A stretch of 64,000 nt of DNA, from contig NZ_CP036525.1 in assembly GCF_007741535.1 (NCBI RefSeq), positions 186,001 through 250,000 of the forward strand, read 5' to 3'. This document shows, piece after piece, positions 43,490 through 53,254 of the stretch. The number at the start of each line of letters is the position of its first letter. Position 1 is the stretch's first letter. The DNA is from Rubripirellula lacrimiformis (GTDB lineage: Bacteria > Planctomycetota > Planctomycetia > Pirellulales > Pirellulaceae). Made by a program: the position numbers and the translations under genes. The notes beneath the pieces are model-generated. The model searched no databases. It was given only the letters and a program-made list of their open reading frames with translations, and was not told the origin of the DNA.

Positions 43490-45148
43490 CTACTTGCTGC
43501 TGGTCAGCATGGCGATCCGCGAGGCGCTGATCTTGGCCTGCAGAGCCGAAACATAGGCGGCATCGGCATCACACAAACGGCTGTGTGGCACGGTGCAGGT
43601 GCGACCGTTGGACTTCAACAAACGAATGTTGTCGTCGTTGATCTCGATCAGCTTTCCGTCCACATGGAAACTGCCGGTGTTGTCGATCCAGGTGCGGACA
43701 CGAGTGTCTGTCAAAGGATCGATCGAACGGTCGATCGCCGATACGACTTGGGTCGCTGACTCGGCAGGAACCGGTAGCTCTTGGACCGAGTTCGTGTTCA
43801 CCGAACCGTTGGCACCGAACAGGTCCTCGATGGACATCTCAGGAGCCGCTTCGGTGGAGCTTGAATTTTCCGATTCGCCGAATAGGTCGTCCAGCATGCT
43901 GTCGCTGGATTCTTGGGCGGGAGCCGCTTGGCTGCTGCCGAAGATATCGTCGACGTTGGTTTCCTTGGCTGGTGCATCACCGGCCGGTTGGTCGCCAAAC
44001 AGATCGTCGATGGTGGGAGCTTCCGCAGGAGCCGCGTCGCTGCCCGATGGGTCGCCGAACAGGTCATCCATCGGTGCATCGGCAGGAGCCGCATCGCCGG
44101 CTGGGTCGCCAAACAAGTCATCGACGGGTGCTTCGGCCGGAGCTTCGGTGGCTGGCGATCCAAACAGATCGTCCATGGGCGCTTCGGCAGGAGCTTCCGA
44201 TGATGGGTCGCCGAACAAGTCGTCCATCGGTGCATCGGCAGGGGCCGCATCGCCGGCTGGGTCACCAAACAGGTCGTCAGCGGCAGGTGCTTCGGCAGGC
44301 TGATCCAAGGGGGCGCCGAATGGGTCCGCAGCTGGCTGGTCGGCCGGAGCCGCGTCGGTGGCTGGGGCGCCAAACAGATCGTCGGCGGCGGGTGCTTCGG
44401 TAGGTTGATCCAAGGGGGCGCCGAACGGATCCGCAGCAGGCTGGTCAGCCGGAGCCGGGTCGGTTTCGGGGGCGCCAAACAGATCGTCAGCTGGCATCGC
44501 AGCATCTTCGGCCGGCATCGGAGGTGCCTGCTCGGCAGGAGCTGGTTCCGTAACGGCTGGCTCGGCAGGCATCGGTTCGGTCACGGCAGGTGCCGGTTCC
44601 GCTGTTTCCGGTTCCGCTGCGGCCGGTTCGGCGACTGCTGGTTCCGATGCGACCGGGTCTGGGGTCGGAGCCGGTTCGCGATCGGCGCTGGGGGCAGCGT
44701 CCGAAGGCGAATCGATCGGTGCCGATTCATGCGAAGTCGAATCGCCAGCGTCGTGCGTGTGCTCGCTTGGCATCGCGTCGATGATCACGCCTTCGTGATA
44801 CACATCACCATGGATCATCGGTGATTCGATGATCGATCCGTCGATGATGACTTCGCCCATGGGGATGCCCATGTCGATTGACGAGGTTGCACCGCCACAG
44901 CACGAATCCGATTGCATCCCAGTCGCTTGGACGGGTGCTTCACAGCAGGCGGTCGGCGGTGGGCAACACGGAACCACCACAGGCGGGCACGCAGGAACAG
45001 TCGGGCAGGCTGGTTGGCAAGGCTTGGCCGCATGCTTGCACTTCAAGTGGCTTCGCAACCAACCGGCCGAAACAGGGCTGGCGCCGAGCATGACGGTCAG
45101 AACGCCGACGAGAGACCATTGAAAGGTTTGTCGAATCGTACGATTCAT
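43490..45148 (-). CDS. Exported SHD1-domain protein with DDLFG repeats
   Basis: A 552-residue protein. A signal peptide (SLVGVLTVMLGASPVSAG) is followed by a Cys/Pro-rich region with about 14 Cys in residues 35-85. A long acidic, Ala/Pro-rich linker comes next and contains nine exact DDLFG copies, one DDIFG, one EDLFG and two ADPFGAP motifs. The C-terminus (about 480-530) is an SHD1 domain: RTWIDNTGSFHVDGKLIEIN and IRLLKSNGRTCTVPHSRL. SHD1 is best known from yeast Sla1, where it binds NPF-x-D peptides, and is common in planctomycete exported proteins. The repeated DLF/DPF tags may be ligands or a self-association device; that is inference. A terminator follows at 43382-43420. Confidence 0.88.
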   Translation of the reverse strand: MNRTIRQTFQWSLVGVLTVMLGASPVSAGWLRSHLKCKHAAKPCQPACPTVPACPPVVVPCCPPPTACCEAPVQATGMQSDSCCGGATSSIDMGIPMGEVIIDGSIIESPMIHGDVYHEGVIIDAMPSEHTHDAGDSTSHESAPIDSPSDAAPSADREPAPTPDPVASEPAVAEPAAAEPETAEPAPAVTEPMPAEPAVTEPAPAEQAPPMPAEDAAMPADDLFGAPETDPAPADQPAADPFGAPLDQPTEAPAADDLFGAPATDAAPADQPAADPFGAPLDQPAEAPAADDLFGDPAGDAAPADAPMDDLFGDPSSEAPAEAPMDDLFGSPATEAPAEAPVDDLFGDPAGDAAPADAPMDDLFGDPSGSDAAPAEAPTIDDLFGDQPAGDAPAKETNVDDIFGSSQAAPAQESSDSMLDDLFGESENSSSTEAAPEMSIEDLFGANGSVNTNSVQELPVPAESATQVVSAIDRSIDPLTDTRVRTWIDNTGSFHVDGKLIEINDDNIRLLKSNGRTCTVPHSRLCDADAAYVSALQAKISASRIAMLTSSK

Positions 45149-45504
45149 AGCTAATTTTTGGCTCCTCTGCAGTCTTGCTGCAGATTACTGGTCGGCGCTT
45201 CGAGGGATCGGCTCGAAGCACCCTGATCGAGTAGGGGAATTTCCGTGGGTTTGGTGCTTTACGCAGCCCTCATGCTAGTTGCACGAAAATCGGGCGGCAA
45301 GAAGCGAGGGCTGGCTAATATACGATGGTTGGGTTGTTGGGTTTCGATTTTGCCGATCGTAGCGACCGAATTCGGGTGCCGCCCAAGCGAGGAATCCGTC
45401 AAACTCGCCGTTTCGAGCCCGAACCAGACGGACTCGATTGTGATCAATGACCTGGACACCTTCACCACCGCGGCGGGGGGGTGGATAGGTTCTCCAACGG
45501 ACCA
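45149..45504. other. Divergent intergenic region
   Basis: About 355 bases between the SHD1 gene (minus) and the histidine kinase (plus). GCTTCGAG and CTCGAAGC form a hairpin near 45198-45221 in the SHD1 gene's leader. A plus-strand frame (45245-45511) encodes a hydrophobic start with a lipobox-like ATEFGC, but it overlaps the kinase and is short, so it is not called. Confidence 0.5.
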
Positions 45505-47331
45505 ATGCTGATGATTCGCCTGATCCAAGGCCTGTTTTCGTCGATGAGCTTAGAACGGAAGTGCCTTCTGTTCTTCGGTTCAGCGCTGATGGTTTTGATG
45601 TTTGGGGCGTTCTTGGTCGTAGAGATGTTGGGCCAGAAATTGGTCAAGAACACCACCCGAACGCGCGCGCGAGATTTTTACGCCAACGAGGTCCTGCGGC
45701 TTCACAACGACGCGATCTGGTCGGCCGACCTGGCCAGCGATCTGGTCCGTTCCAAACGAGAAGTGCTGACGGGACTGCGCGGGATCCTGTTCGACGAAGA
45801 GTACGAGAAGCTGGAATCGAACATCGATTTCGAAATCATGGCGCTCAAGGACCCGGTCCAGTACGTGAATCTACCGGCGATCGCCTTGCCGCACAGCGAA
45901 GAAGAAATTGCACGCTTGGATGATCTGGAAGCCAAATTTCGCAACCGGCTGGCCCAGCGCATCGCCGTCGATCGACCCGATGTGTCGACGCCTTTGGATC
46001 TTGCCGAAGACAAGCCGATGAACCAAATCGGGTCCAGCCTGATCTCGATGACCGAGCCGGTCTTTGACGAAGTCGGTCCGGTCGACGGTCGGTTCGTCTA
46101 CTACACACCGATCTTCTTCACGCATGATTGCATGTCGTGCCATTCGTTGCCGGGAACGTTTTCGTTGGACAACGACGAAGATCCGGTCAAATTGGCCCAA
46201 CAGTATCCGTTCCGCGTGATGAAGGTCACGATGCCTTATGAACTGACAAACCAGTTGACGACGATGATCCGCGCGATCGTCGTTTCATTGTGCATGTTGA
46301 TCATCGCCGTGACTTTATTTGTGTTGCACGCGATCGTACGTCACTTGGTGCTGTACCCGATGTATCACCTTCGCGACGTCAGTGATGCGATTACCCACGG
46401 GGATACCAACCAGCGTGCGGTGATCGAAACCGAAGACGAATTCCGCGAACTGGCAGACGCGTTCAACCGGATGCTTCGTCACTTGACCGAGACTCAAGAT
46501 CAAATCCAAGAGGTCAACAAAGAACTGGATGCTCGAGTCGATCAGTTGGCTCAGTTGAACCTGCAGCTGTACGAGGCCAACCGCTTGAAGAGCGACTTCT
46601 TGGCCAACATGAGTCATGAACTTCGCACGCCACTGAACAGCATCATTGGGTTTTCCGAAGTGCTGCAGGGCATCGATTCGTTGAACGACAAACAGCGACG
46701 GTATGCGTCGAATATCCAAAAGAGCGGTCGACTGCTGTTGGAAATGATCAACGACATCCTGGACCTGGCCAAGGTCGAGGCAGGCAAGATGGAAGTCAAA
46801 CGCAGCGACTTCGATCTGGCCCGCTTGGTGTCGGCCCAATGCGACATGATCCATTCGCTAAGCGAAGACAAAAACATATCGCTGTCGGTGCAGGTGCCCG
46901 GGGGATTGCCGCAGGCACACCAAGATCCCAACAAATTGGGGCAGATCATCAACAACCTGTTGTCCAACGCGATCAAGTTCACGCCCGAAGGCGGCATGAT
47001 CACGGTGTCGGTCACCAACCTGGATCGCGGCCGATTCCGTTTGGAAGTCACGGACACCGGCGTGGGCATCGCCGAAGAAGACCAGCCGATCATCTTCGAA
47101 AAGTTCCGCCAGAGCCGAAAGGTGCTCGACGGCGAAGGGCTCACACGCGAGTATTCCGGCACCGGCTTGGGGCTTTCGATCGTCAAAGAACTTGCCAAAC
47201 TGCTTGGCGGCGAAGTCGACTTTCAAAGCGAACTTGGCCGCGGCAGTTCGTTCTGGGTCACGTTGCCATGGCAACTAAGTGACCTGCGAACGATCGAGAT
47301 TTCGACGCCAGCGGAAACCGTATCGGCTTGA
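45505..47331 (+). CDS. Sensor histidine kinase with periplasmic c-type haem motif (DUF3365-like)
   Basis: A 608-residue membrane kinase. TM1 is at about 20-42, a periplasmic domain at 45-250 and TM2 at about 253-277, followed by a HAMP domain, HisKA with the phospho-accepting His371 in MSHELRTPL, and an HATPase_c domain (N-box NNLLSNAIKFTPEGG, G1 DTGVGI, G2 GTGLGLSI). The periplasmic domain contains HDCMSCHSLPG (Cys209, Cys212, His213), a CxxCH covalent-haem motif, as in DUF3365/Tll0287-type sensors. It would sense redox, oxygen or a gaseous ligand. ATG 45505 or 45511 is likelier than GTG 45481. No response regulator is adjacent. Confidence 0.88.
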   Translation: MLMIRLIQGLFSSMSLERKCLLFFGSALMVLMFGAFLVVEMLGQKLVKNTTRTRARDFYANEVLRLHNDAIWSADLASDLVRSKREVLTGLRGILFDEEYEKLESNIDFEIMALKDPVQYVNLPAIALPHSEEEIARLDDLEAKFRNRLAQRIAVDRPDVSTPLDLAEDKPMNQIGSSLISMTEPVFDEVGPVDGRFVYYTPIFFTHDCMSCHSLPGTFSLDNDEDPVKLAQQYPFRVMKVTMPYELTNQLTTMIRAIVVSLCMLIIAVTLFVLHAIVRHLVLYPMYHLRDVSDAITHGDTNQRAVIETEDEFRELADAFNRMLRHLTETQDQIQEVNKELDARVDQLAQLNLQLYEANRLKSDFLANMSHELRTPLNSIIGFSEVLQGIDSLNDKQRRYASNIQKSGRLLLEMINDILDLAKVEAGKMEVKRSDFDLARLVSAQCDMIHSLSEDKNISLSVQVPGGLPQAHQDPNKLGQIINNLLSNAIKFTPEGGMITVSVTNLDRGRFRLEVTDTGVGIAEEDQPIIFEKFRQSRKVLDGEGLTREYSGTGLGLSIVKELAKLLGGEVDFQSELGRGSSFWVTLPWQLSDLRTIEISTPAETVSA

Positions 47332-47353
47332 CGTCTCGTCACTCGTCCGCTGT

Positions 47354-47427
47354 CGTTTAGCCGCGTGCCCAGCGGGCCGCGCGTTTGTTCGGATGCTCGC
47401 GCGGGGCGATGCCCACGCGGCTAAACG
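47354..47427. repeat. Inverted repeat CGTTTAGCCGCGTG
   Basis: CGTTTAGCCGCGTG (47354-47367) and its exact complement CACGCGGCTAAACG (47414-47427) flank a GC-rich 46-base centre, which itself carries GGGCCGCGCG and CGCGCGGGGCGATGCCC. It lies between two convergent genes. It may be a dispersed REP-like element that also ends transcription; there is no T-run. Confidence 0.75.
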
Positions 47428-47481
47428 ATCGGTCCGCAGATGCGGCTGGAACACAACGCATGGTAGATCGTCCGCTGTCGG

Positions 47482-48621
47482 CTAGACGTTCTTCCAGAGG
47501 CCTTCTTTGGCACTCGATAGCACTGCATCGCAGACCTGTTGAGTCTCCAACGCGTCGCGGAAGTTTGGATGCGCCGTTTCGCCCTTGTCCAACGCAGCGA
47601 TGAAATCGGCGACTTGGTGCACGAAGGTGTGCTCGTATCCGATTTGCAAACCGGGGACCCACCATTTGTCCATGTAGGGTTGATCGCCCGAGTGGTCCGA
47701 AACATGGACCGAACGCCAACCACGAAGCCTGCCTTCGTCGTTGTTGTCGAAGATTTCCAAACGGTGTAGGTCGTGCAGGTCCCAACGCAGCGAAGCGTCG
47801 TGCCCATTGATTTCCAACGTGAAGAGCGCTTTGTGGCCACGGGCATAACGCGTCGATTCGAACAGTCCCAGCGAACCGTTTTGGAAGTGACACATGAACG
47901 AACAGGCATCGTCAATGCTGACGGGTTCAACCTTGCCGGTTTCGCTGTGCATCCGTTCTTTGACGAACGTTTCGGTCATGGCGGTCACGTCTTTGATCGA
48001 CCCGTTCAACCACAGAGCTGCATCGATACAGTGGGCCAGCAAATCGCCCGTGACTCCGGATCCGGCCGCCGCAGCATCCAGACGCCATAGCGCCGCGCCA
48101 CCCTGAGGCAGGTCTTCGCTGATCGTCCAGTCTTGCAAGAAATTGGATCGGTAGTGGTAGATCTTGCCCAGCCGTCCTTCGTCGATCAATTGCTTCGCCA
48201 TCGTGATGGCGGGTACGCGGCGATAGTTGTACCAGACCATGTTGGGAACGCCGGCCTTCTCGACCGCCTCGCACATCCGCTCGCCCTGTTCAGGGTTCAG
48301 CGCCAGCGGCTTTTCGCACAGGATCATCTTGCCCGCTTCGGCTGCCGCGATCGCGATCTCGGCGTGCGAATTGTTGGGCGTGCAGATGTCGATCACGTCG
48401 ATGTCTTTGCGTGCGATCAACGCCTTCCAGTCGGTTTCGATCGACTCGTACTGCCATTGGTCGGCAAAGGCTTGGACCTTTTCGGCGTTGCGTCCGCAGA
48501 CGGCTTTCAGCACCGGGCGTTGCTGAAGTTCAGGGAAAAAGTCGTTGGCGCGTTTGTAGCCGTTGCTGTGCGTACGGCCCATGAAGCCGTAGCCAATCAA
48601 TCCGATATTCAGAGGTTTCAT
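47482..48621 (-). CDS. Gfo/Idh/MocA-family oxidoreductase
   Basis: A 379-residue NAD(P)-dependent dehydrogenase acting on sugars or cyclitols. The Rossmann motif is [15 protein letters not shown] (6-20); [23 protein letters not shown] and the signature CEKPLAL with its catalytic Lys follow. The C-terminal half is the substrate domain of the family, with NYRRVPAI and [13 protein letters not shown] carrying the usual His and Asp. Substrate not predictable. It is transcribed away from the TIM-barrel gene at 48722 on the same strand with a 100-bp gap, so the two may be co-transcribed. Confidence 0.92.
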   Translation of the reverse strand: MKPLNIGLIGYGFMGRTHSNGYKRANDFFPELQQRPVLKAVCGRNAEKVQAFADQWQYESIETDWKALIARKDIDVIDICTPNNSHAEIAIAAAEAGKMILCEKPLALNPEQGERMCEAVEKAGVPNMVWYNYRRVPAITMAKQLIDEGRLGKIYHYRSNFLQDWTISEDLPQGGAALWRLDAAAAGSGVTGDLLAHCIDAALWLNGSIKDVTAMTETFVKERMHSETGKVEPVSIDDACSFMCHFQNGSLGLFESTRYARGHKALFTLEINGHDASLRWDLHDLHRLEIFDNNDEGRLRGWRSVHVSDHSGDQPYMDKWWVPGLQIGYEHTFVHQVADFIAALDKGETAHPNFRDALETQQVCDAVLSSAKEGLWKNV

Positions 48622-48721
48622 AGTGTCTTGCAGAAATCAAATGGAAGTAGACGAGAGGCATCGCGAACCGAATCGATCGCGATGCACGAAAATGGGATAG
48701 GTCGTTGAAATCGAGAGCTTC

Positions 48722-49777
48722 CTACTCGTTCCAGCCGTGGGCGTCCTGGACCGACAACATGGCTGCCAGGATGCTGTTCCATGTGTCGGGTTTCGTCATC
48801 ACTTCGTTGGGGAACATGCAGCCGTCCCAACAAATGTGACGACAGGTCTTCAACACATCGCCATGTTCGTCACGCAGCCAATGACCGGCATCGGTAGCGA
48901 TGTCCAGCTTGCCGTTGGGATCGTTGGGCAAACAGTGTCGTCCGGTCTTGTCGTGCGACCCGGTACCGTGAACGGTTGCGTCGTTTTGGGCGACGTGGAA
49001 ATCGATCGTCCAAGGACGCAGCGCGTGGGTCAGTTCCTTCAGCGCGGCGGCTTTCTTTTCCTTGTCGTTCCAATCGAAGTCCTGTGGCAGGATGGCGTCT
49101 TCGGGAGCGTTGTAGCCAAGCAGGTACAACAACGTGTGCGCCATGTCGGCCTGGAACCCGAATCGTTCCGGATGACCGACTCGTTCCAACAGGTCGACCA
49201 TCTTGCGCCAACTTTGCATCCCGCCCCAGCAGATTTCGCCTTCGGCGGCCAAGCGTTCGTCGTACTCTTCGGCGATGTCGCAGGCGGCCTTCAACGTGTC
49301 GGCAATCTTGGATTGATTGGCATCGGGATCTTTGACCCATTCTTCGACCGAAGTGGCCGTGTCCAGCCGCACCACGCCGTAGGGGCGGACGCCCAGTTCA
49401 CGCAGTTTTTTGGCGATCGTGCAGCCCTTACGCACCTGTGTCAGGAACGCTTCGACCTGATCGGAATCGCCTGCCGCTGGTCCGCCGCCGGTTGGTTCCC
49501 AAACCGGGGCCACCACGCTGCCGATGACCAGTCCGCGACTGCGAACCCGGTCGGCCAATGATTCCAGTTCTTTGTCGGTCGCGTCGATCGACACGTGCGG
49601 ATCGAACAGGAAGATGTCGACGCCATCGAACTTGCGTCCATCGACTTCTGCAGCCGCCGTCATATCCAGCATGTCGTCCAACGGGATGCAGGGATCGTCG
49701 CCCTCGCCGCCTTTACCGACGACGCCTGGCCAAGCCGCGTTGTGAAGTTTCGGGAATTGGTTGGGATGGTTGGTCAT
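48722..49777 (-). CDS. Xylose isomerase-like TIM-barrel protein
   Basis: A 351-residue protein of the sugar phosphate isomerase/epimerase superfamily. Strand-end residues typical of the metal site are present: FQADMAHTLLY (Asp and His), EGEICWGGMQSW (Glu) and a late DFHVAQNDATVHG. The middle contains a conserved TGRHCLPNDPNGKLDIATDAGHWL segment. This layout is common in planctomycete proteins encoded beside Gfo/Idh/MocA dehydrogenases. The Met at 49777 is used; 49786 is an alternative. It is followed by the dehydrogenase after 100 bp. Confidence 0.82.
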   Translation of the reverse strand: MTNHPNQFPKLHNAAWPGVVGKGGEGDDPCIPLDDMLDMTAAAEVDGRKFDGVDIFLFDPHVSIDATDKELESLADRVRSRGLVIGSVVAPVWEPTGGGPAAGDSDQVEAFLTQVRKGCTIAKKLRELGVRPYGVVRLDTATSVEEWVKDPDANQSKIADTLKAACDIAEEYDERLAAEGEICWGGMQSWRKMVDLLERVGHPERFGFQADMAHTLLYLLGYNAPEDAILPQDFDWNDKEKKAAALKELTHALRPWTIDFHVAQNDATVHGTGSHDKTGRHCLPNDPNGKLDIATDAGHWLRDEHGDVLKTCRHICWDGCMFPNEVMTKPDTWNSILAAMLSVQDAHGWNE

Positions 49778-49906
49778 AGGAATCATGTTGGGTTTCGAGG
49801 ACGTTCGCCGCCGAAAAACACAAGGCTTTTCGGCGGCGCTGGGCTGCTGGGTAACAACGAGGGTGAAGCAGCACTCGGAGGGCTGCGAATCCTTCGACGA
49901 CGAGGA

Positions 49907-51157
49907 TCAGTTTCCTGCTTTGGGAAGTTTGGCGTGTGAATCGGGGCCAAAGTAACGCAATCCGACCAGTGGCTCTGAACCCAAGTTTTCAATCTCGACG
50001 CCCGCGGTAGCCGCGGTGTGCGAGATGAATACTTCGTCGGTCGTGTTTTCGCCAAAGTGAATCATCGCGGGCGTTTGAAGATCCAGTTTGCCGATCCGGC
50101 CGCGACCCTGGACGGTGATCCAACTGCTGGCTCCGCCATCCTTCAAGGTGCACTTTGCCCCGGGCTGGATGGTCAGTTCTTTGGCGCTAAACAGTTGGCG
50201 TCCTTCGACCGTGCCGTACACGATCCAAAGATCCTCGTACCCGTCGCCACTGCGTTCTTCATCACGCACCGGTTCGAGGTAGTTGCTGTTTTTGAAGTGC
50301 GTGTCGACGTTCTTGTCCCAGTCCAATTGCCCAACGATAAAGTCCAGGTCTTGGTGCTTGTCCTCGGGCATATCCTTGACCAATAGCGACCAAGGCACGT
50401 AGCGACCTTCGACGATCGATTGATACATACCGAACACGTCGCTGCCCCATTGGGGTTCATACGTGCACAGCGATCCGGGGGCGTGCAGAACGCCGGGTGG
50501 GATCAACCATCCGGTGCCCCGTTTCAGTCGGTAGGCGCGGCTGAGGTCCAGGATGCCGTTGTCGCCTGCGTTCCAGTTTTCTAGGCAACGGCGTACGTCT
50601 TCCGGTTGGGTGCCGGGTTCCAAGCCCATGAACGTGTAGGCAAAGTTATTGTCGACGTTGTTCAGTTGTGGTGGGAAGTAATAACTTTCCGGCTTGCCCT
50701 CTTGGCCAACCAAAGCGGCGTCTTCGAAACTTTGGTGCATGTGGTGGGGAATCGGGCCCATGTTGTCGAAGAACTTCGAATACACCGGCCAACGTTCGTA
50801 TTTGTCGTAGATGCTTTTGCCAACCAGGTCGGCACCACGTTCGGCCACGGCATCACGCAGCAAGAATTTCTTTCCGTCGTGCAAACAGAAACTCAGCCCT
50901 TCGTGCCAAACACGGCCTTCGTTGGCCGCTTCGGTCGTGCTGCCGAACCAGCGTTCGTCGATCCCGCCCCGGTCGGCGCCAAATCGGTAATAGTCACCAG
51001 GGTGCAACTTGATTCGTCGGCCGGGGTGCAGGAACGACCGGGGCACCCAAGTGGGGGTCAGCCGCAGCAGACCGTCACCATCATTCATGGCTGCGTCCAA
51101 GAGGGCGGAAACGCTATCGCCCTGGATCAGGCCTTCATCAAGTTTGACGTTGCTCAT
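49907..51157 (-). CDS. Bicupin protein, mannose-6-phosphate isomerase-like
   Basis: A 416-residue protein with two cupin halves. The first has PIPHHMHQSFED, a His-rich metal-binding cupin motif, and later GWLIPPGVLHAPGSLCTYEPQ, a typical second half. The C-terminal half (KELTIQPGAKCTLKDGG...ISHTAATAGVEIENLG) is a degenerate second cupin. The plan recalls class I mannose-6-phosphate isomerase-like and sugar-isomerising bicupins, but no exact function can be named. The Met at 51157 (MSNVKLDEGL) is preferred; the frame is open from 51238. It sits in the sugar-metabolism neighbourhood, upstream of the TIM-barrel gene. Confidence 0.75.
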   Translation of the reverse strand: MSNVKLDEGLIQGDSVSALLDAAMNDGDGLLRLTPTWVPRSFLHPGRRIKLHPGDYYRFGADRGGIDERWFGSTTEAANEGRVWHEGLSFCLHDGKKFLLRDAVAERGADLVGKSIYDKYERWPVYSKFFDNMGPIPHHMHQSFEDAALVGQEGKPESYYFPPQLNNVDNNFAYTFMGLEPGTQPEDVRRCLENWNAGDNGILDLSRAYRLKRGTGWLIPPGVLHAPGSLCTYEPQWGSDVFGMYQSIVEGRYVPWSLLVKDMPEDKHQDLDFIVGQLDWDKNVDTHFKNSNYLEPVRDEERSGDGYEDLWIVYGTVEGRQLFSAKELTIQPGAKCTLKDGGASSWITVQGRGRIGKLDLQTPAMIHFGENTTDEVFISHTAATAGVEIENLGSEPLVGLRYFGPDSHAKLPKAGN

Positions 51158-51337
51158 TGCTGGATTGACTTTATTGAAAGGTTTGACTGAAGATGAAAGT
51201 TGTTTTCTTTGCCGTTCGGTAGCGTCAGGCGGTGGCAAATGTTTTATTACCTGTCCCTGGCTGGGGCAAGAATGCTCGATTGTCGCAGCGAGTCTGATCT
51301 AGATGTCCGTCGATTTCCAACTTGGTTGACCTGATTT

Positions 51338-52516
51338 ATGCCCACGCAAACCGTTTCAGCCCGCAGCCACCGCGATCCCGCCCAATCGATTCATTGGTTT
51401 CCCGATTCGCCGCTATCGATGAAAATCGAAACTCGGTTGGGAAATATCGAAACCCGCTACGGGCGATTCGTAGGCGGGCCGGCGGATCAGGTCGAAGTCA
51501 TCGAAATCGACACCGGCAAGGTCCGTGCCATGATTCTACCGACTCGGGGCATGTCCATTTGGCGTCTAAACGCCGGGGACGTCGCGTTCGGATGGAATTC
51601 GCCCGTCGCTGGGCCTGTGCACCCCGACCAGGTGCCGATCTTTGACCCCAGCGGCATCGGGTGGCTGGAGGGATTTGACGAATTGGTCGTTCGCTGTGGC
51701 CTGGAAAGCAATGGGGCCCCCCAACACGATGCACAGGGGACTTTGGTGTACCCGCTGCACGGCCGGATCGCCAATTTGCCCGCCACATCCTTGTCGATCG
51801 AATTCGACGAGGCATCCGGGCGGATCGAAGTGATTGGCGAAATGTTGGAATCGCGTTTGTTCATCAAGCGGCTGCGGCTGCGAAGTCGGATTCGGTTTCA
51901 TGCCGGCAGTGCGGATATCGAACTGCTCGACGACGTGACAAACGACCTGTCGACGCCGACCAAGATGCAGTTGCTGTACCACATCAACGTCGGTTCGCCG
52001 GTCCTTGGTGACGGAGCCACACTGGAGGCCCCGATCGAAACGCTTGCACCAAAGGACTCTCTATCGGCAAGCGAAATGGATCAGTGGAATCAATTTGGCC
52101 CACCTCAGCAGGGTTACAGCGAAAGAGTGTATTTTGCCAAGCTGCGCAGCAATGAAAGCCGCATGACCTCGGCAATGCTCCGTGCCGCGGACGGGGAATC
52201 CGGACTGGGCGTGACCTTCAACACCAAAGGGTTGTCGCGATTCATCTTGTGGAAAAATACCGCTGCCCAAAGCGATGGGTACGTCACCGGGATGGAACCG
52301 GCCACCAACTTTCCCAACACACGCGAGTTCGAAGAATCGCATGGTCGCGTCGTTGAAATCGCCGGCGGTGAAACCGAATCGTTCCGCGTCACGCTGCACC
52401 CGTTGGTCGATGCGGAATCGGTCCGCGAGATGTCTGCCAAAATCGACACGCTACGCGGGCACGATCCACCCGAAATCAACGACATGCCAAAACCAGGTTG
52501 GTCGCCGGGCGCGTGA
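51338..52516 (+). CDS. DUF4432/aldose 1-epimerase-like protein
   Basis: A 392-residue protein of the galactose mutarotase-like fold, DUF4432 branch. Typical segments are MILPTRGMSIW, GWLEGFDELVVRCGLESNG, YPLHGRIANLPA with the family His, and YHINVGSPVLG, then GMEPATNFPNTREFE. Most of the protein is beta-sandwich. The role is presumed to be anomer or epimer conversion of a sugar. The Met at 51419 is an alternative start. It is divergent from the bicupin gene and shares a 180-bp promoter region with it. Confidence 0.85.
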   Translation: MPTQTVSARSHRDPAQSIHWFPDSPLSMKIETRLGNIETRYGRFVGGPADQVEVIEIDTGKVRAMILPTRGMSIWRLNAGDVAFGWNSPVAGPVHPDQVPIFDPSGIGWLEGFDELVVRCGLESNGAPQHDAQGTLVYPLHGRIANLPATSLSIEFDEASGRIEVIGEMLESRLFIKRLRLRSRIRFHAGSADIELLDDVTNDLSTPTKMQLLYHINVGSPVLGDGATLEAPIETLAPKDSLSASEMDQWNQFGPPQQGYSERVYFAKLRSNESRMTSAMLRAADGESGLGVTFNTKGLSRFILWKNTAAQSDGYVTGMEPATNFPNTREFEESHGRVVEIAGGETESFRVTLHPLVDAESVREMSAKIDTLRGHDPPEINDMPKPGWSPGA

Positions 52517-52669
52517 TACCGACCGTAGTGGTTGACCCGAATAGCGGGGGATTTTCATCCGCTTGGTCGCGGCCGGACGCTTGAATCGGGCTGGCGGTTC
52601 ACATCCAAAATCTTGGCGGCTTCGGCGCCGGCCAGGCTCTGGTTTTCATGCCTGCAAAAGCACTCGCCG

Positions 52670-53254
52670 TTATTTGACCGACATGCCGTCGATCTGGAAA
52701 ATCGCCAAGTGGGTTGCCCCTTTGGGACCCACACCGGTCGGGTACTTGTAGGTTTCCGTGTCGATCTTGAACTTGCCTTCGACGGTGACCGGGCGGGTGA
52801 CGAAGTCCGTGGTCCGGCCCGGCATCATCTGAACCATCACGCAGTCGAACAGGGCCGCACCCGGGCCAAAACAACATTCTTGGTTGTCTCGCACCAGCAC
52901 AAATTGGTTGATGCCTTTTTCTTTGAACAGCGTCGCGGGCAAGATGTAGCCACGCAGCTTCACTTTCTTGCCGTCCAGGCTCTTCACGTCCGGGCTAAGC
53001 ATCCGGGGGGCAAAGGCCGCGTCCTTTTCGATGTCGAACTTCAAATCATCAAAATTGATCTCGCCCTTGGCCTTCGACGCGGCACTGCTGGACTGATCGA
53101 TGACTTTGACGCCGTTCCCGCCGCCGGTTTCGTCCTGCTGAGCCACGGCTAGCGACGAACATCCCAGCACGGCGATCGCGACTATCGCGACGCGGGGGAC
53201 TTCGAAACAGCGGACCGCTAGACGGCCAATCGTTGGCAGGCAGATCACAGGCAT
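52670..53254 (-). CDS. DUF3299-family exported protein
   Basis: A 194-residue protein with a signal peptide (about 14-33, RVAIVAIAVLGCSSLAVA) and a mature part matching DUF3299: GKKVKLRGYILPA, FVLVRDNQECCFGPGA and TVEGKFKIDTETY. The Cys-Cys-Phe-Gly motif is the family hallmark. Function is not known; members are exported in many planctomycetes and proteobacteria, and some sit near permease or lipoprotein genes. The start at 53254 (MPVICLPTIG) is chosen because it places the signal peptide correctly; the frame is open from 53332. Confidence 0.85.
   Translation of the reverse strand: MPVICLPTIGRLAVRCFEVPRVAIVAIAVLGCSSLAVAQQDETGGGNGVKVIDQSSSAASKAKGEINFDDLKFDIEKDAAFAPRMLSPDVKSLDGKKVKLRGYILPATLFKEKGINQFVLVRDNQECCFGPGAALFDCVMVQMMPGRTTDFVTRPVTVEGKFKIDTETYKYPTGVGPKGATHLAIFQIDGMSVK

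Noticed and set aside
45245-45511. Small lipoprotein-like gene before the histidine kinase
   Set aside because: It has a hydrophobic stretch and ATEFGC, but overlaps the kinase start, has no ribosome-binding site and is short. It may be a remnant, so it is mentioned only in the intergenic entry.
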